Shown one piece after another: positions 33,538 through 41,650 of a stretch of DNA of 52,694 nt. Origin of the DNA: an uncultured Bacteroidales bacterium (GTDB lineage Bacteria > Bacteroidota > Bacteroidia > Bacteroidales > UBA932); contig CAJOCS010000002.1 of NCBI GenBank assembly GCA_905233655.1, forward strand, positions 1 to 52,694. Direction: 5' to 3'. Within the stretch, counting starts at the first letter, position 1, and each line of letters starts with the position of its first letter. Under the pieces are notes generated by a model, which saw only the letters and a list, made by a program, of their open reading frames with translations, had not been told where the DNA came from and did no database searches. The translations under genes were made by a program, and so were the position numbers.

Positions 33538-35940
33538 CTAGAAAATATTGCCGATAACCTCGGCTATATTTTTCACATAGACAAAGATAAGACCTTTTAC
33601 GTAAATTTCCTTGATATCTTCCACATCTTTCCGGTTTTCTTCGGAAATAATGATGGTTTTCACCCCTGCGCGCTTGGCAGCAAGTATCTTTTCCTTGATT
33701 CCGCCTACCGGGAGAACCCGGCCGCGAAGGGTCATTTCACCGGTCATGGCGATACCGCTCCTGACGGCCTTCCCCGTGAGGGCCGAGACCATGGAACTCA
33801 CCATGGTGATGCCGGCCGACGGGCCGTCCTTCGGGACGGCGCCTTCCGGGACATGAATGTGGATATCCTTCTGCATAAAGCTTTCGGTGTCCATTCCTGC
33901 AAGTTCCGGATGGGCCTTGAGGTACTGCCAGGCTATCTGGGCGCTTTCTTTCATCACATCTCCGAGATTTCCCGTCATGCTCAGATTGCCCTTCCCCGGG
34001 GAGACGGCGCTCTCCACGAAGAGAATCTCCCCTCCCATCTCGGTCCATGCCAGACCGGTCACCACGCCGGGCCCCTCGTTGCCCTCCACCTTGTCGTGGA
34101 ACGAGGACGGAAGTCCCAGATAATCATACAGATGCTCCGGGCCGATACTCTCCGGAACCGCCTCTTCCATAACCAGGTGCTTGGCCGTCACGCGGGCGAG
34201 TTTCGCAATCTGCTTTTCCAGGCTGCGGACACCCGATTCGTGGGTATATTTCTCGATTATATCCTCAAGGGCGGCGTCCGAAATATTCAAATCGCCTTCC
34301 TTCAGGCCATGTTCGCGAAGTTGCTTGGGAAGCAGGAAATTCTTCGCGATTTCCATCTTCTCCTCACGGAGATAGCCGGTGACATTGATCATTTCCATCC
34401 TGTCCTTGAGGGCGGGCTGAATGGTTGAAATGCCGTTGGCGGTGGTTATGAAAAGGACATTGGACAAGTCGTAGTCTATGTCCAGATAGTTGTCGTGGAA
34501 AGTGGAGTTCTGCTCCGGATCCAAAGCCTCCAGCAGGGCGCTCGAAGGGTCCCCCTTGAAGTCGGAGGCCAGTTTGTCAATCTCGTCCAGCACTATCACC
34601 GGGTTCGATGTCCCCGCCCTCTGGATTCCGTTCAGAATCCTGCCGGGAAGCGCGCCGATGTAGGTTTTCCTGTGCCCGCGGATTTCCGCCTCGTCGTGCA
34701 TTCCGCCCAGAGAAATCCTCACATACTTGCGGCCGAGAGCCCTGGCGATGGATTTTCCGAGCGAGGTTTTTCCCACTCCGGGAGGGCCCCAGAGACAGAG
34801 GATGGGAGACTTCATGTTGCCCTTCAGCTTGAGCACCGCAAGATACTCTATGATGCGGTCCTTTATCTGTTCCAGGCCGAAGTGGTCCTGGTCCAGAACC
34901 TCACGTGCGTGCTTAAGGTCGAGGTTGTCCTGGGAATACTCTCCCCACGGCAGGTCCAGCATGAACTGCAGGTAGGTCATCTGGATTCCGTAGTCCGGGG
35001 TGGTGGGATTGAAACGCTCGAGACGCATGAGCTCTTTCTCGAAAATGGCTTTCACCTCGTCCGGCCACTTCTTCTCGGCGGCTCTCTGACGGAGTTTTTC
35101 CACTTCCTCGCCGTCGTCCATTCCAAGCTCCTCCTGAATGGTGCGGAGCTGGTTGTTGAGGTAGTATTCCCTCTGCTGCTGGTCTATGTCGGACTTTACC
35201 TTCTGGTTTATTTCCTGTTTGATTTCCAGCAGCTGGATCTGGGTGTCGAGAAGCTTCAGCAGGGCAAGGCCGCGTTCGCGGACGTCGTTGTGGCGCAGCA
35301 GGGCCGCCCTTTCGATGAAGTTTTCGAGCTCAACGGTGGTGGCGATGAAGTTCACCAGGAAGTGGAAATTGTCCACTGCCCTGAGGGCCTCAGCAGCCTC
35401 CTTCGGGGCGAAGGACGACGACTTCACTATCTGGGCCGCCCTCTCGCGGAGCGAATCGCCGAGCACCTTTAGTTCGCGCGCATCGGCATCGGCCGGAATG
35501 AACTCGTCCATGAAGTGCACGTCGGCGACGATGTAGGGTTCATAGGAGACCACGCGAGTAATCTCCAGACGGCGTATGCCCTGAAGGATGGCGGTCATGG
35601 AGCCGTCCGGCATCTCGAGGGTTTTGAGCACCTTGCAGACCGTGCCGACGTCGAAAAGGTCTTCGGCCGACGGGTCCTCCACCATCACGTCGGTCTGGGG
35701 CACGGCGCCGAGGAAACCGGAACCGGCCTCGACGTCAGAAACCAGGCGGATGGATTTTTCCCTGCCGATGGTGACCGGGAACACGGTCCCCGGGAAAATA
35801 ACGGCGTTGCGAAGTGCCAGTATGGGGAGGGTCGGAGGGAGTTCCCTGTCGTCGATCTTGAGCTGGGAAGGCTCTCCGAAAACCGGCATTATATTAACTT
35901 CAACTCCTGCGGGAGTAAATGATTCCTTGTTAAATTTCAT
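33538..35940 (-). CDS. lon: ATP-dependent protease Lon
   Basis: Lon is a hexameric cytoplasmic protease of misfolded and regulatory proteins. From ATG 35940 it has 800 residues: an N-terminal substrate domain (PILALRNAVIFPG near 36), a coiled-coil linker, the AAA+ module with CLWGPPGVGKTSLGKSIA and VIVLDEIDKL, and the C-terminal protease domain with Ser708 in PKDGPSAGIT and Lys751 in GGIKEKIL forming the catalytic pair. The frame reaches TTG 35961, but ATG 35940 is better. No clear TAnnTTTG box precedes it; instead a perfect inverted repeat lies 29-45 bp upstream, which may mean special regulation. ung, coaD and others follow. Confidence 0.97.
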   Translation of the reverse strand: MKFNKESFTPAGVEVNIMPVFGEPSQLKIDDRELPPTLPILALRNAVIFPGTVFPVTIGREKSIRLVSDVEAGSGFLGAVPQTDVMVEDPSAEDLFDVGTVCKVLKTLEMPDGSMTAILQGIRRLEITRVVSYEPYIVADVHFMDEFIPADADARELKVLGDSLRERAAQIVKSSSFAPKEAAEALRAVDNFHFLVNFIATTVELENFIERAALLRHNDVRERGLALLKLLDTQIQLLEIKQEINQKVKSDIDQQQREYYLNNQLRTIQEELGMDDGEEVEKLRQRAAEKKWPDEVKAIFEKELMRLERFNPTTPDYGIQMTYLQFMLDLPWGEYSQDNLDLKHAREVLDQDHFGLEQIKDRIIEYLAVLKLKGNMKSPILCLWGPPGVGKTSLGKSIARALGRKYVRISLGGMHDEAEIRGHRKTYIGALPGRILNGIQRAGTSNPVIVLDEIDKLASDFKGDPSSALLEALDPEQNSTFHDNYLDIDYDLSNVLFITTANGISTIQPALKDRMEMINVTGYLREEKMEIAKNFLLPKQLREHGLKEGDLNISDAALEDIIEKYTHESGVRSLEKQIAKLARVTAKHLVMEEAVPESIGPEHLYDYLGLPSSFHDKVEGNEGPGVVTGLAWTEMGGEILFVESAVSPGKGNLSMTGNLGDVMKESAQIAWQYLKAHPELAGMDTESFMQKDIHIHVPEGAVPKDGPSAGITMVSSMVSALTGKAVRSGIAMTGEMTLRGRVLPVGGIKEKILAAKRAGVKTIIISEENRKDVEDIKEIYVKGLIFVYVKNIAEVIGNIF

Positions 35941-35968
35941 ACTCTTATTGGCAGACAACAAGCCCTAA

Positions 35969-35985
35969 CATGACATTTTGTCATG
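35969..35985. promoter_or_regulatory. Perfect 7-bp inverted repeat upstream of lon (candidate operator)
   Basis: CATGACA (35969-35975) and TGTCATG (35979-35985) are exact inverted copies around TTT. The site lies between lon and the HU gene, 29 bp before the lon ATG. It is not followed by a T tract on either strand, so it looks like a dimer-binding site rather than a terminator. It does not match CIRCE, CtsR or Fur boxes that I know. Confidence 0.45.
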
Positions 35986-36087
35986 GAAGAAAGCTTACAA
36001 TTTGCGGCAATAGTTATGGTCAATCTCCGTGCCAGAGTTAAATTATGCCACTGATGCCCGTAAAATGGCAGTTTTTCCGCTTAAATA

Positions 36088-36119
36088 TTTTGAATATTGA
36101 AAATAATGACCTATTTTTG
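36088..36119 (+). promoter_or_regulatory. Promoter of the HU gene (-33 TTTTG, -7 TATTTTTG)
   Basis: TTTTG at 36088-36092 and TATTTTTG at 36112-36119 are 19 bp apart, which is the expected Bacteroidetes spacing. The leader to ATG 36169 is about 45 bases and A-rich, as usual for well-translated genes of this phylum. Confidence 0.7.
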
Positions 36120-36168
36120 CAGTCCAAATCAAAGTTGGACAAACAAACACACAAAATTATAACATATT

Positions 36169-36447
36169 ATGACAAAGGCAGAAATCGTCAACGAGGTAGC
36201 CAAGACTACCGGAATTGAAAAAGTACAGGTCCAGAGCGTTATTGAAGAATTCACCAAAGTCGTGAAAGATTCCCTTATCGCCGGCAACCCTGTGTATCTT
36301 CGTGGATTCGGCAGCTTCATCATCAAGCATCGTGCTGCAAAGGCCGCCCGTAACATCACCCGCAAGACCACGATGACCATTCCTGCACACGACATCCCCG
36401 CGTTCAAACCCGCAAAGGTTTTCGTTAACGCCGTAAAGGAGAAATAA
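36169..36447 (+). CDS. HU-family DNA-binding protein
   Basis: The 92-residue basic protein matches HU/IHF: N-terminal helices (MTKAEIVNEVAKTTGIEKVQ), then the signature VYLRGFGSFIIKHRAAKAARN and the beta arm region with TMTIPAHDIPAFKPAK (the arm-tip proline is present). It forms dimers that bend DNA in the nucleoid. It has its own strong promoter, and the tiny basic gene at 36477 and a terminator follow, so the two are probably one transcript. Confidence 0.95.
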   Translation: MTKAEIVNEVAKTTGIEKVQVQSVIEEFTKVVKDSLIAGNPVYLRGFGSFIIKHRAAKAARNITRKTTMTIPAHDIPAFKPAKVFVNAVKEK

Positions 36448-36476
36448 ACAACTTAACTTTTAATTATTAAATCATT

Positions 36477-36566
36477 ATGCCTAGCGGTAAGAAGAGAAAG
36501 AGACATAAGATGGCAACGCACAAGCGGAAAAAACGCTTGCGCAAGAACAGACACAAGAAGAAGTAA
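36477..36566 (+). CDS. 29-residue basic peptide, mS38/bS22-like (AURKAIP1/COX24 type)
   Basis: ATG 36477 to TAA 36566 encodes MPSGKKRKRHKM, then ATHKRKKRLRKNRHKKK: 29 residues, nearly all Lys, Arg or His. The HKMxTHKRKKRLRKNRHKK pattern matches the COX24/AURKAIP1 domain of mitochondrial small-subunit protein mS38 and the short bS22 protein seen in mycobacterial ribosomes; near-identical peptides are common in Bacteroidota. A role on the 30S subunit near the decoding region is inferred from those relatives. It lies 29 bp after HU and 22 bp before a terminator. It is easily missed because of its size. Confidence 0.85.
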   Translation: MPSGKKRKRHKMATHKRKKRLRKNRHKKK

Positions 36567-36588
36567 GCCATCTGAGTCTTGCTGAACA

Positions 36589-36622
36589 AAGGGCTTGCGG
36601 AAGGATTTCCGGAAGCCCTTTT
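36589..36622 (+). terminator. Terminator after the 29-residue peptide gene
   Basis: AAGGGCTT (36589-36596) pairs with AAGCCCTT (36613-36620), with an inner CGGAA/TTCCG stem and a four-base loop, ending in a short T run. It separates the HU transcript from rng, although rng starts only 20 bp further on. Confidence 0.75.
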
Positions 36623-36641
36623 CGTAAATCAATTTCCACAC

Positions 36642-38207
36642 ATGGAGTCAGAGAACACAGGCAAAGACCTGATTGTCGACGTAACATCGACCGAGGTACA
36701 CATCGCCCTGATGCAGAATCACCGGTTGATCGAGTACAACACTGAGTCCAGCACCGGGAATAAATTCTCGGTAGGAGACGTCCACCTCGGACGGGTAAAG
36801 AAAATCCTGCCGAACCTGAATGCTGCCTTTGTGGACATCGGCGACAAAAAAGAGGCCTTTATCCATTATCTGGACCTGGGACTGTTCTTCCCTGCCTTCG
36901 ACAAGTTCGTCAGGGATTCCAACAGGAACACCAACCTCAAGGACCTCTACTCCGGCATCGAAATAGGAGAACCCCTCCCGAAGGAAGGCCGGATAGAAAG
37001 CATCCTCAAGCCCGGACAGATGATTGTGGCCCAGATTGTCAAGGAGCCCATCTCCACAAAGGGTTCACGACTGACTGCGGAAGTTTCATTGGCAGGACGA
37101 AACATCGTGCTTCTCCCCTTCGCCGACAAAGTGTCCATTTCACAGCGAATCGGCTCAAAGGAGGAGAAACGTAGACTGGAAACGCTCGTAAAGAGCATTT
37201 TGCCCAAGAATTACGGCGCTATTATCCGCACCGCGGCGGAAGGCAAGAATGCCGCCACCCTGGTTGGAGAAACGCAGAGCCTTATTGAAAAATGGGAGAA
37301 CTCCTGGAAGAAGATTGCCGAGGACAAAACAGTCCAGCTGCTCTTCACGGAGTACAGCAAAACCACGACGGTCTTGAGGGACCTTCTGAACGACTCGTTC
37401 AGCAATATCTGGATAAACGATCCGAAGATTGCCGACGAAACCCGCAAATACGTTTCGCTAATCTCCCCGGAGCAGGAAAAGATTGTCCACCTCTACGACG
37501 GGAAACAGCCCATCTATGACCATTTCGAGGTAACGAGGCAAATCAAGAGTTCCTTTGGGAAGGTGGTCCCCATGAGACAGGGTGCATACCTTGTGATAGA
37601 AACCACCGAGGCCCTGAACGTAATAGATGTCAACAGCGGGATACGCACCAAGACCAACGACCAGGAAGAGAATTCCTTCGAGGTGAACAAGCTTGCTGCG
37701 GAAGAGATTGCACGGCAACTGAGGCTCCGCGATATGGGAGGCATCGTAATCGTAGACTTCATCGACATGGAGTCCAACGACCACAAGAACGCCCTCTTCA
37801 AATACATGCAGGAGCTGATGGAAGACGACAGGGCCAAGCACAACGTGCTTCCCCTTACGAAATTCGGCCTCATGCAGATTACCCGCCAGAGGATAAGGCC
37901 CGTCACCGAAATCAACACGTCAGAGCAGTGCCCCGTGTGCCATGGCACCGGAAAGATTCACTCCAGCGTCGTGATTGATGAAGAAATTGAACGTAAGATT
38001 GCGTTTTACGTAATTGAGAAGGGCATTCGCTCAATCACCATCAAGACCAGCCCCATACTTGGAGCTTACCTAAAGCGAGGCTTTTTCAGTTCTTACCTGA
38101 GCAAGTGGAGAAAACGCTACAAGATCAAGTTGGAAATCGTAGAGGTAACGGATTTCTCCGTTCTGCAGAATGAAATCTACAATGAGAAAGGAGAGAAGCT
38201 CGACTGA
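36642..38207 (+). CDS. rng: Ribonuclease G/E family endoribonuclease
   Basis: This single-strand endoribonuclease acts in rRNA maturation and mRNA decay. From ATG 36642 it has 521 residues: an S1 domain (VGDVHLGRVKKILPNLNAAFVDIG, about 45-70), the RNase H-like and catalytic DNase I-like core with the metal-binding aspartates in LNVIDVNSG and IVIVDFIDM, and the zinc-link CPVCHGTGK. It lacks the long disordered C-terminus of RNase E, so it is the RNase G type. A start 21 codons upstream (36579) would lie inside the terminator hairpin and is rejected. A terminator at 38191-38226 follows. Confidence 0.95.
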   Translation: MESENTGKDLIVDVTSTEVHIALMQNHRLIEYNTESSTGNKFSVGDVHLGRVKKILPNLNAAFVDIGDKKEAFIHYLDLGLFFPAFDKFVRDSNRNTNLKDLYSGIEIGEPLPKEGRIESILKPGQMIVAQIVKEPISTKGSRLTAEVSLAGRNIVLLPFADKVSISQRIGSKEEKRRLETLVKSILPKNYGAIIRTAAEGKNAATLVGETQSLIEKWENSWKKIAEDKTVQLLFTEYSKTTTVLRDLLNDSFSNIWINDPKIADETRKYVSLISPEQEKIVHLYDGKQPIYDHFEVTRQIKSSFGKVVPMRQGAYLVIETTEALNVIDVNSGIRTKTNDQEENSFEVNKLAAEEIARQLRLRDMGGIVIVDFIDMESNDHKNALFKYMQELMEDDRAKHNVLPLTKFGLMQITRQRIRPVTEINTSEQCPVCHGTGKIHSSVVIDEEIERKIAFYVIEKGIRSITIKTSPILGAYLKRGFFSSYLSKWRKRYKIKLEIVEVTDFSVLQNEIYNEKGEKLD

Positions 38208-38226
38208 GAGCTCCTCTCTTTTTTTT
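38191..38226 (+). terminator. Terminator of rng with an eight-T tract
   Basis: GAGAG and AGCTC pair with GAGCT and CTCTC around the loop GACTGA, with one mismatch between the two stems, followed by TTTTTTTT at 38219-38226. The 5' arm is part of the last rng codons, and the T tract reaches the 3' end of the convergent lnt gene. Confidence 0.85.
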
Positions 38227-39811
38227 ACTTCCTGCGGCGCACGAGCGCGGCAAGAAGCAAGAGCACGAAAAGGAACACCGACGCCCGTCCGCAGATGTCG
38301 CCGTAACGGACAAAGAAACTCTCCTGCTGGATGAGCCCTACCCTTCCGTTCATGTGGGCGCGCACCCACCAGCCGCTCCGGTCGAGGATATGCCCTTCCG
38401 AATCGATGATTGCCGATATGCCGGTGTTGGCGCAACGCGCTATGTAACGCCGGGTTTCGATTGCACGGAGGCGACTGTAACTCAGGTGCTGCTTGTAGCC
38501 GGGCGTATTGCCCCACCAGGCATCGTTGGTTATTACGGCGAGCATTTCCGCGCCCTTTCTCACATAGCCGGCGCACCAGTCTCCGTAGACCGACTCATAG
38601 CACACCGCACAGCCAATCCTGATGTCCCTCTCCCCCGCATGCATGGTGAGCAGCGAAGGCTGCTCCTGCCCCACGCAACGCCCCATCAGATTGCCTCCGA
38701 AGAGATTCTCTATGGGCTGGATTACCGCAGGATAGGGCGTGAGTTCAACTGCCGGGACAAGCTTTGACTTGTGGTAGAATTCGCATCGGCCCGAAGTGTC
38801 GGTCACCATTGCGGAATTATGGGAGAAGATGTATGCATCTCCGTATTCATAAGCGAGGCGGCTTGGCCTGGCGCTCAGGGTATAGGTTGACGCACCGAAA
38901 AGAAGGGTGGCGTTGGGATGCTCCCGGAGCCAGTCCTGGAAGCGGAGGAAAGTGGGATTGGACTCGTAATGGTCCAGCATGAAACGTCCGGTAAAGGTTT
39001 CCGGAGCTACGGCAAGGACATAGGCCGTGCTGTCCCATGTGGCCTGGTCAAATTCTGAAAGCAGGATCCTGTCCTGCTGCTCCTGTGTAAGGGAATTGAA
39101 TTTCTGGTAGGGGTCCAGGTTGGGCTGAGCGATCACCACGTCGAGACTCTCTTCTGCGACCGGAGCTTTCAGGCAGAAAGACCAGATGACAGGGCCGACG
39201 AAAACCAGCACCGCCGCGGCCACCGCCGCCGAACGCGCCTTAAGGTTCCAGGAGGAGAAGCGGCCATCCGAGAGTGCAACCATCAGGCCGAATACGGCGA
39301 GATTGCAGGCCCATACCCAGAGGGAGCCACCAAGCGAGCCGGTCACGCTGTACCACTGCACCAGAGAGGTGCTCTGCCCGAAGGCGTTGCCCAACACCAG
39401 CCAGGGCCATGAAATCTCTGCGATGCTCAGGTAGTACTTTTCCCATGCAATCCAGGCTGCAGCGAGGAAAATGTATGGCAGGACGCCTCCGAGGCGGCGT
39501 TTTACGAAGCGGAAGGAGCCCCAGACAAGAGACATCTGAAGGGCATTCGCAAGGATGGCGAAGACCGCACCGCCAGGGGTCGCGTTCCATACCCACCAGG
39601 TTGTGACCGCGTTCCAAATGACGAAGAAAGCGTAATGGCACCACCAGAAATGGCGCATCTCTCCCTCGGATGCGAGGCGGTCCATGCAAAGCAGGGGCAC
39701 AAGCCCCACCAGCACGGTCCAGCCCATGTGAGGGACCAGCCAGGGCAGGCTCATGAGCACAAGACCCAGGAGAGCGAGAAGCAGGAACTGACGCGTCTTC
39801 GTTTTCATCAT
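38225..39811 (-). CDS. lnt: Apolipoprotein N-acyltransferase
   Basis: Lnt adds the third acyl chain to the N-terminal cysteine of lipoproteins in the inner membrane. The 528-residue protein has six to seven hydrophobic helices in its first 220 residues, a nitrilase-type periplasmic domain with the catalytic triad positions Glu in VAPETFTG, Lys in YHKSKLVP and Cys in GCAVCYESVYGDW, and a final membrane helix. Length is normal. The start is either of two adjacent ATGs (39811 or 39808); a -7 box ends only 2-5 bases upstream. It works with lspA, also in this window. The gene is divergent from the PASTA gene. Confidence 0.95.
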   Translation of the reverse strand: MMKTKTRQFLLLALLGLVLMSLPWLVPHMGWTVLVGLVPLLCMDRLASEGEMRHFWWCHYAFFVIWNAVTTWWVWNATPGGAVFAILANALQMSLVWGSFRFVKRRLGGVLPYIFLAAAWIAWEKYYLSIAEISWPWLVLGNAFGQSTSLVQWYSVTGSLGGSLWVWACNLAVFGLMVALSDGRFSSWNLKARSAAVAAAVLVFVGPVIWSFCLKAPVAEESLDVVIAQPNLDPYQKFNSLTQEQQDRILLSEFDQATWDSTAYVLAVAPETFTGRFMLDHYESNPTFLRFQDWLREHPNATLLFGASTYTLSARPSRLAYEYGDAYIFSHNSAMVTDTSGRCEFYHKSKLVPAVELTPYPAVIQPIENLFGGNLMGRCVGQEQPSLLTMHAGERDIRIGCAVCYESVYGDWCAGYVRKGAEMLAVITNDAWWGNTPGYKQHLSYSRLRAIETRRYIARCANTGISAIIDSEGHILDRSGWWVRAHMNGRVGLIQQESFFVRYGDICGRASVFLFVLLLLAALVRRRK

Positions 39812-39813
39812 AA

Positions 39814-39821
39814 CAAAGGTA
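39814..39821 (-). promoter_or_regulatory. -7 box TACCTTTG almost touching the lnt start codon
   Basis: The box fits TAnnTTTG and ends at 39814 on the minus strand, two bases before ATG 39811. The start point would fall on the tandem ATG codons, implying a leaderless message. No -33 is obvious. Confidence 0.45.
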
Positions 39822-39864
39822 TGAACTTTTTTTCGTATCTTAGCGCGATAAAAGGATATTTACC

Positions 39865-40635
39865 ATGGCAATCAAGCATAAATGGATTTTTTTCAACCTA
39901 ATCGGAGCCGTAGTTTTCGTGGGACTGCTGCTTGGCGGCACCGCCCTGGGGCTTAACCTCATCACCCGTCACGGCAAAACCGTGATTGCTCCGGACTTCA
40001 CCAACATGACGGTTGAGGAGGCCACCGAAGCTGCCAGGAAGGCACATCTCGGCGTGAAAGTGGTAGATTCCGTTTTTGTGAGAAGGCTCAACGCCGGCGT
40101 CGTCTACAGGCAGTCGCCCAAGGCCGGTGCCACGGTGAAAAGAGGAAGGAGCATTTTCCTTACCATCAATTCCATCATCCCGCGCAAAGTGGTAATGCCC
40201 AACCTCTCCGGCTACTCGGTAATTGAGGCCAGGGCCGAACTTCAGAACCGCGGCCTCACCCTCGGCAGGCTCAATTATGTCCGCGACATCGCCACCAACA
40301 ACGTCCTCCAGCAGACTATGGGCGGGCGTCCCGTGGCTCCCGGAGACCTTGTGGTGAGCGGTTCCACAATCGACCTCACGGTTGGCCTCGGGCGCGAAGA
40401 CGCCACCACCATAGTTCCCCGCCTCATCGGCATGAAGATGGTCCGCGCCGTGGATGTGCTCCATGAAAAGTACCTGAACGTGGGCCGTATAATCTTCGAC
40501 GCTCCGGCCCTCAGTTATGCCGACTCCGTGAACGCCGTAGTATACCGTCAGGACCTTGAAGGCGCGCGCCGCACTCTCGGCACTCATGTGAATATATATC
40601 TCACCCAGGACAGATCCAAACTTCCCGCCCAATGA
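39865..40635 (+). CDS. Membrane-anchored protein with three PASTA domains
   Basis: The 256-residue protein has one N-terminal membrane helix (about 8-33) and three PASTA repeats outside the membrane: about 40-107 (APDFTNMTVEEATEAARKAHL), 108-180 (VMPNLSGYSVIEARAELQNRGL) and 181-250 (VPRLIGMKMVRAVDVLHEKYL). There is no kinase or penicillin-binding domain, so it is a stand-alone PASTA protein. PASTA domains bind peptidoglycan or septal partners in other bacteria; here the role is inferred. A weak -7-like box (TATCTTAG) lies at 39836-39843. The stop overlaps the rluD start by 4 bp. Confidence 0.88.
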   Translation: MAIKHKWIFFNLIGAVVFVGLLLGGTALGLNLITRHGKTVIAPDFTNMTVEEATEAARKAHLGVKVVDSVFVRRLNAGVVYRQSPKAGATVKRGRSIFLTINSIIPRKVVMPNLSGYSVIEARAELQNRGLTLGRLNYVRDIATNNVLQQTMGGRPVAPGDLVVSGSTIDLTVGLGREDATTIVPRLIGMKMVRAVDVLHEKYLNVGRIIFDAPALSYADSVNAVVYRQDLEGARRTLGTHVNIYLTQDRSKLPAQ

Positions 40636-41648
40636 GCGAAGAAGAAGACCTGATGTATGAGCACTTCCGCCTTGTCGCAGACAGGGGGCAGGCTCCGCTG
40701 CGCGTGGACAAGTTCATCGCAACGCATCAGGAAGACACTTCCCGCCACCGCGTCCAGCAGGCAATCAAACTGGGCTATGTACTGGTGAACGATGTTAAGG
40801 TGAAAGCCAACTACATCGTGCGCCCCTGCGACGTAATCAAGTTCGTAATGCCTTATGAACGCCGCGGGATGGAGATTCTACCGGAAGACATTCCACTGGA
40901 TATTGTCTACGAAGACGAAGACCTGCTGCTGGTGAACAAGCCCGCCGGAATGGTGGTGCATCCAGGCCACGGGAACTACAGCGGAACCCTCGTCAACGCC
41001 CTCGCCTTCCACCTCGACATCCATCAGGGCCCCGATGCCGACGACGAGCGCATGGGCGTCCTCGTACACAGGATAGACAAGGATACCAGCGGCCTTCTCG
41101 TGGTGGCAAAGACGCCCGAAGCCCAGCTGAACCTCGCCGACCAGTTCTTCGTGCACTCCATCGACCGGGTATACACCGCGGTGGTATGGGGAAATATCAA
41201 GGAGGATGAGGGCACAATTGAAGGCACCATCGGCCGCGACCCCAATGACCGTCTACGCTTCAAGGTATATGACGACCCGGAAAAGGGAAAGTGGGCTGTG
41301 ACGCACTGGAAAGTTCTCGAGCGCTACGGTTTCGTAACCGTGGTGGAATGCCGCCTGGAAACGGGCCGCACCCATCAGATCCGCGTCCACATGGCATCCA
41401 TCGGCCATCCCCTTTTCAACGACGAGCGCTACGGCGGCGCGGAAATCCGTCAGGGCACCATCTACAGCAAATACCGCCAGTTCATCCAGAACTGCTTTGC
41501 GCTGTGCCCCCGCCAGGCCCTTCATGCCCGCACTCTGGGCTTCACCCATCCGCGTACGGGAGAACGCATGTTCTTCGAAGTCCCCATGCCCGAAGACATG
41601 AGCGCACTGATAGAAAAATGGAGGCTATATTCAGCCTCCATGAAATAA
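40632..41648 (+). CDS. rluD: RluA/RluD-family 23S rRNA pseudouridine synthase
   Basis: The enzyme isomerises specific uridines of 23S rRNA to pseudouridine. The 338-residue protein has an N-terminal S4 RNA-binding domain (LRVDKFIATHQEDTSRHRVQQAIKLG), then the catalytic domain with HRIDKDTSGLLVVAKT near residue 147 (catalytic Asp after HRI) and ETGRTHQIRVHMASIGHPL near 245. RluD is the most likely member, but other RluA-type targets are possible. It overlaps the PASTA gene by 4 bp. Its last codons contain a hairpin that is a terminator for the opposite gene. Confidence 0.92.
   Translation: MSEEEDLMYEHFRLVADRGQAPLRVDKFIATHQEDTSRHRVQQAIKLGYVLVNDVKVKANYIVRPCDVIKFVMPYERRGMEILPEDIPLDIVYEDEDLLLVNKPAGMVVHPGHGNYSGTLVNALAFHLDIHQGPDADDERMGVLVHRIDKDTSGLLVVAKTPEAQLNLADQFFVHSIDRVYTAVVWGNIKEDEGTIEGTIGRDPNDRLRFKVYDDPEKGKWAVTHWKVLERYGFVTVVECRLETGRTHQIRVHMASIGHPLFNDERYGGAEIRQGTIYSKYRQFIQNCFALCPRQALHARTLGFTHPRTGERMFFEVPMPEDMSALIEKWRLYSASMK
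41614..41640 (-). terminator. Terminator of the outer-membrane gene, inside the rluD coding end
   Basis: On the minus strand TGGAGGCT (41640-41633) pairs perfectly with AGCCTCCA (41626-41619) around a six-base loop, followed by five T residues (41618-41614). It starts 11 bp after the stop of the barrel gene at 41651 and lies within the last codons of rluD. Confidence 0.75.
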
Positions 41649-41650
41649 GT

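Noticed and set aside
36579..36641. Earlier start for rng at 36579
   Set aside because: These codons coincide with the terminator hairpin of the preceding transcript; ATG 36642 begins right before conserved sequence.
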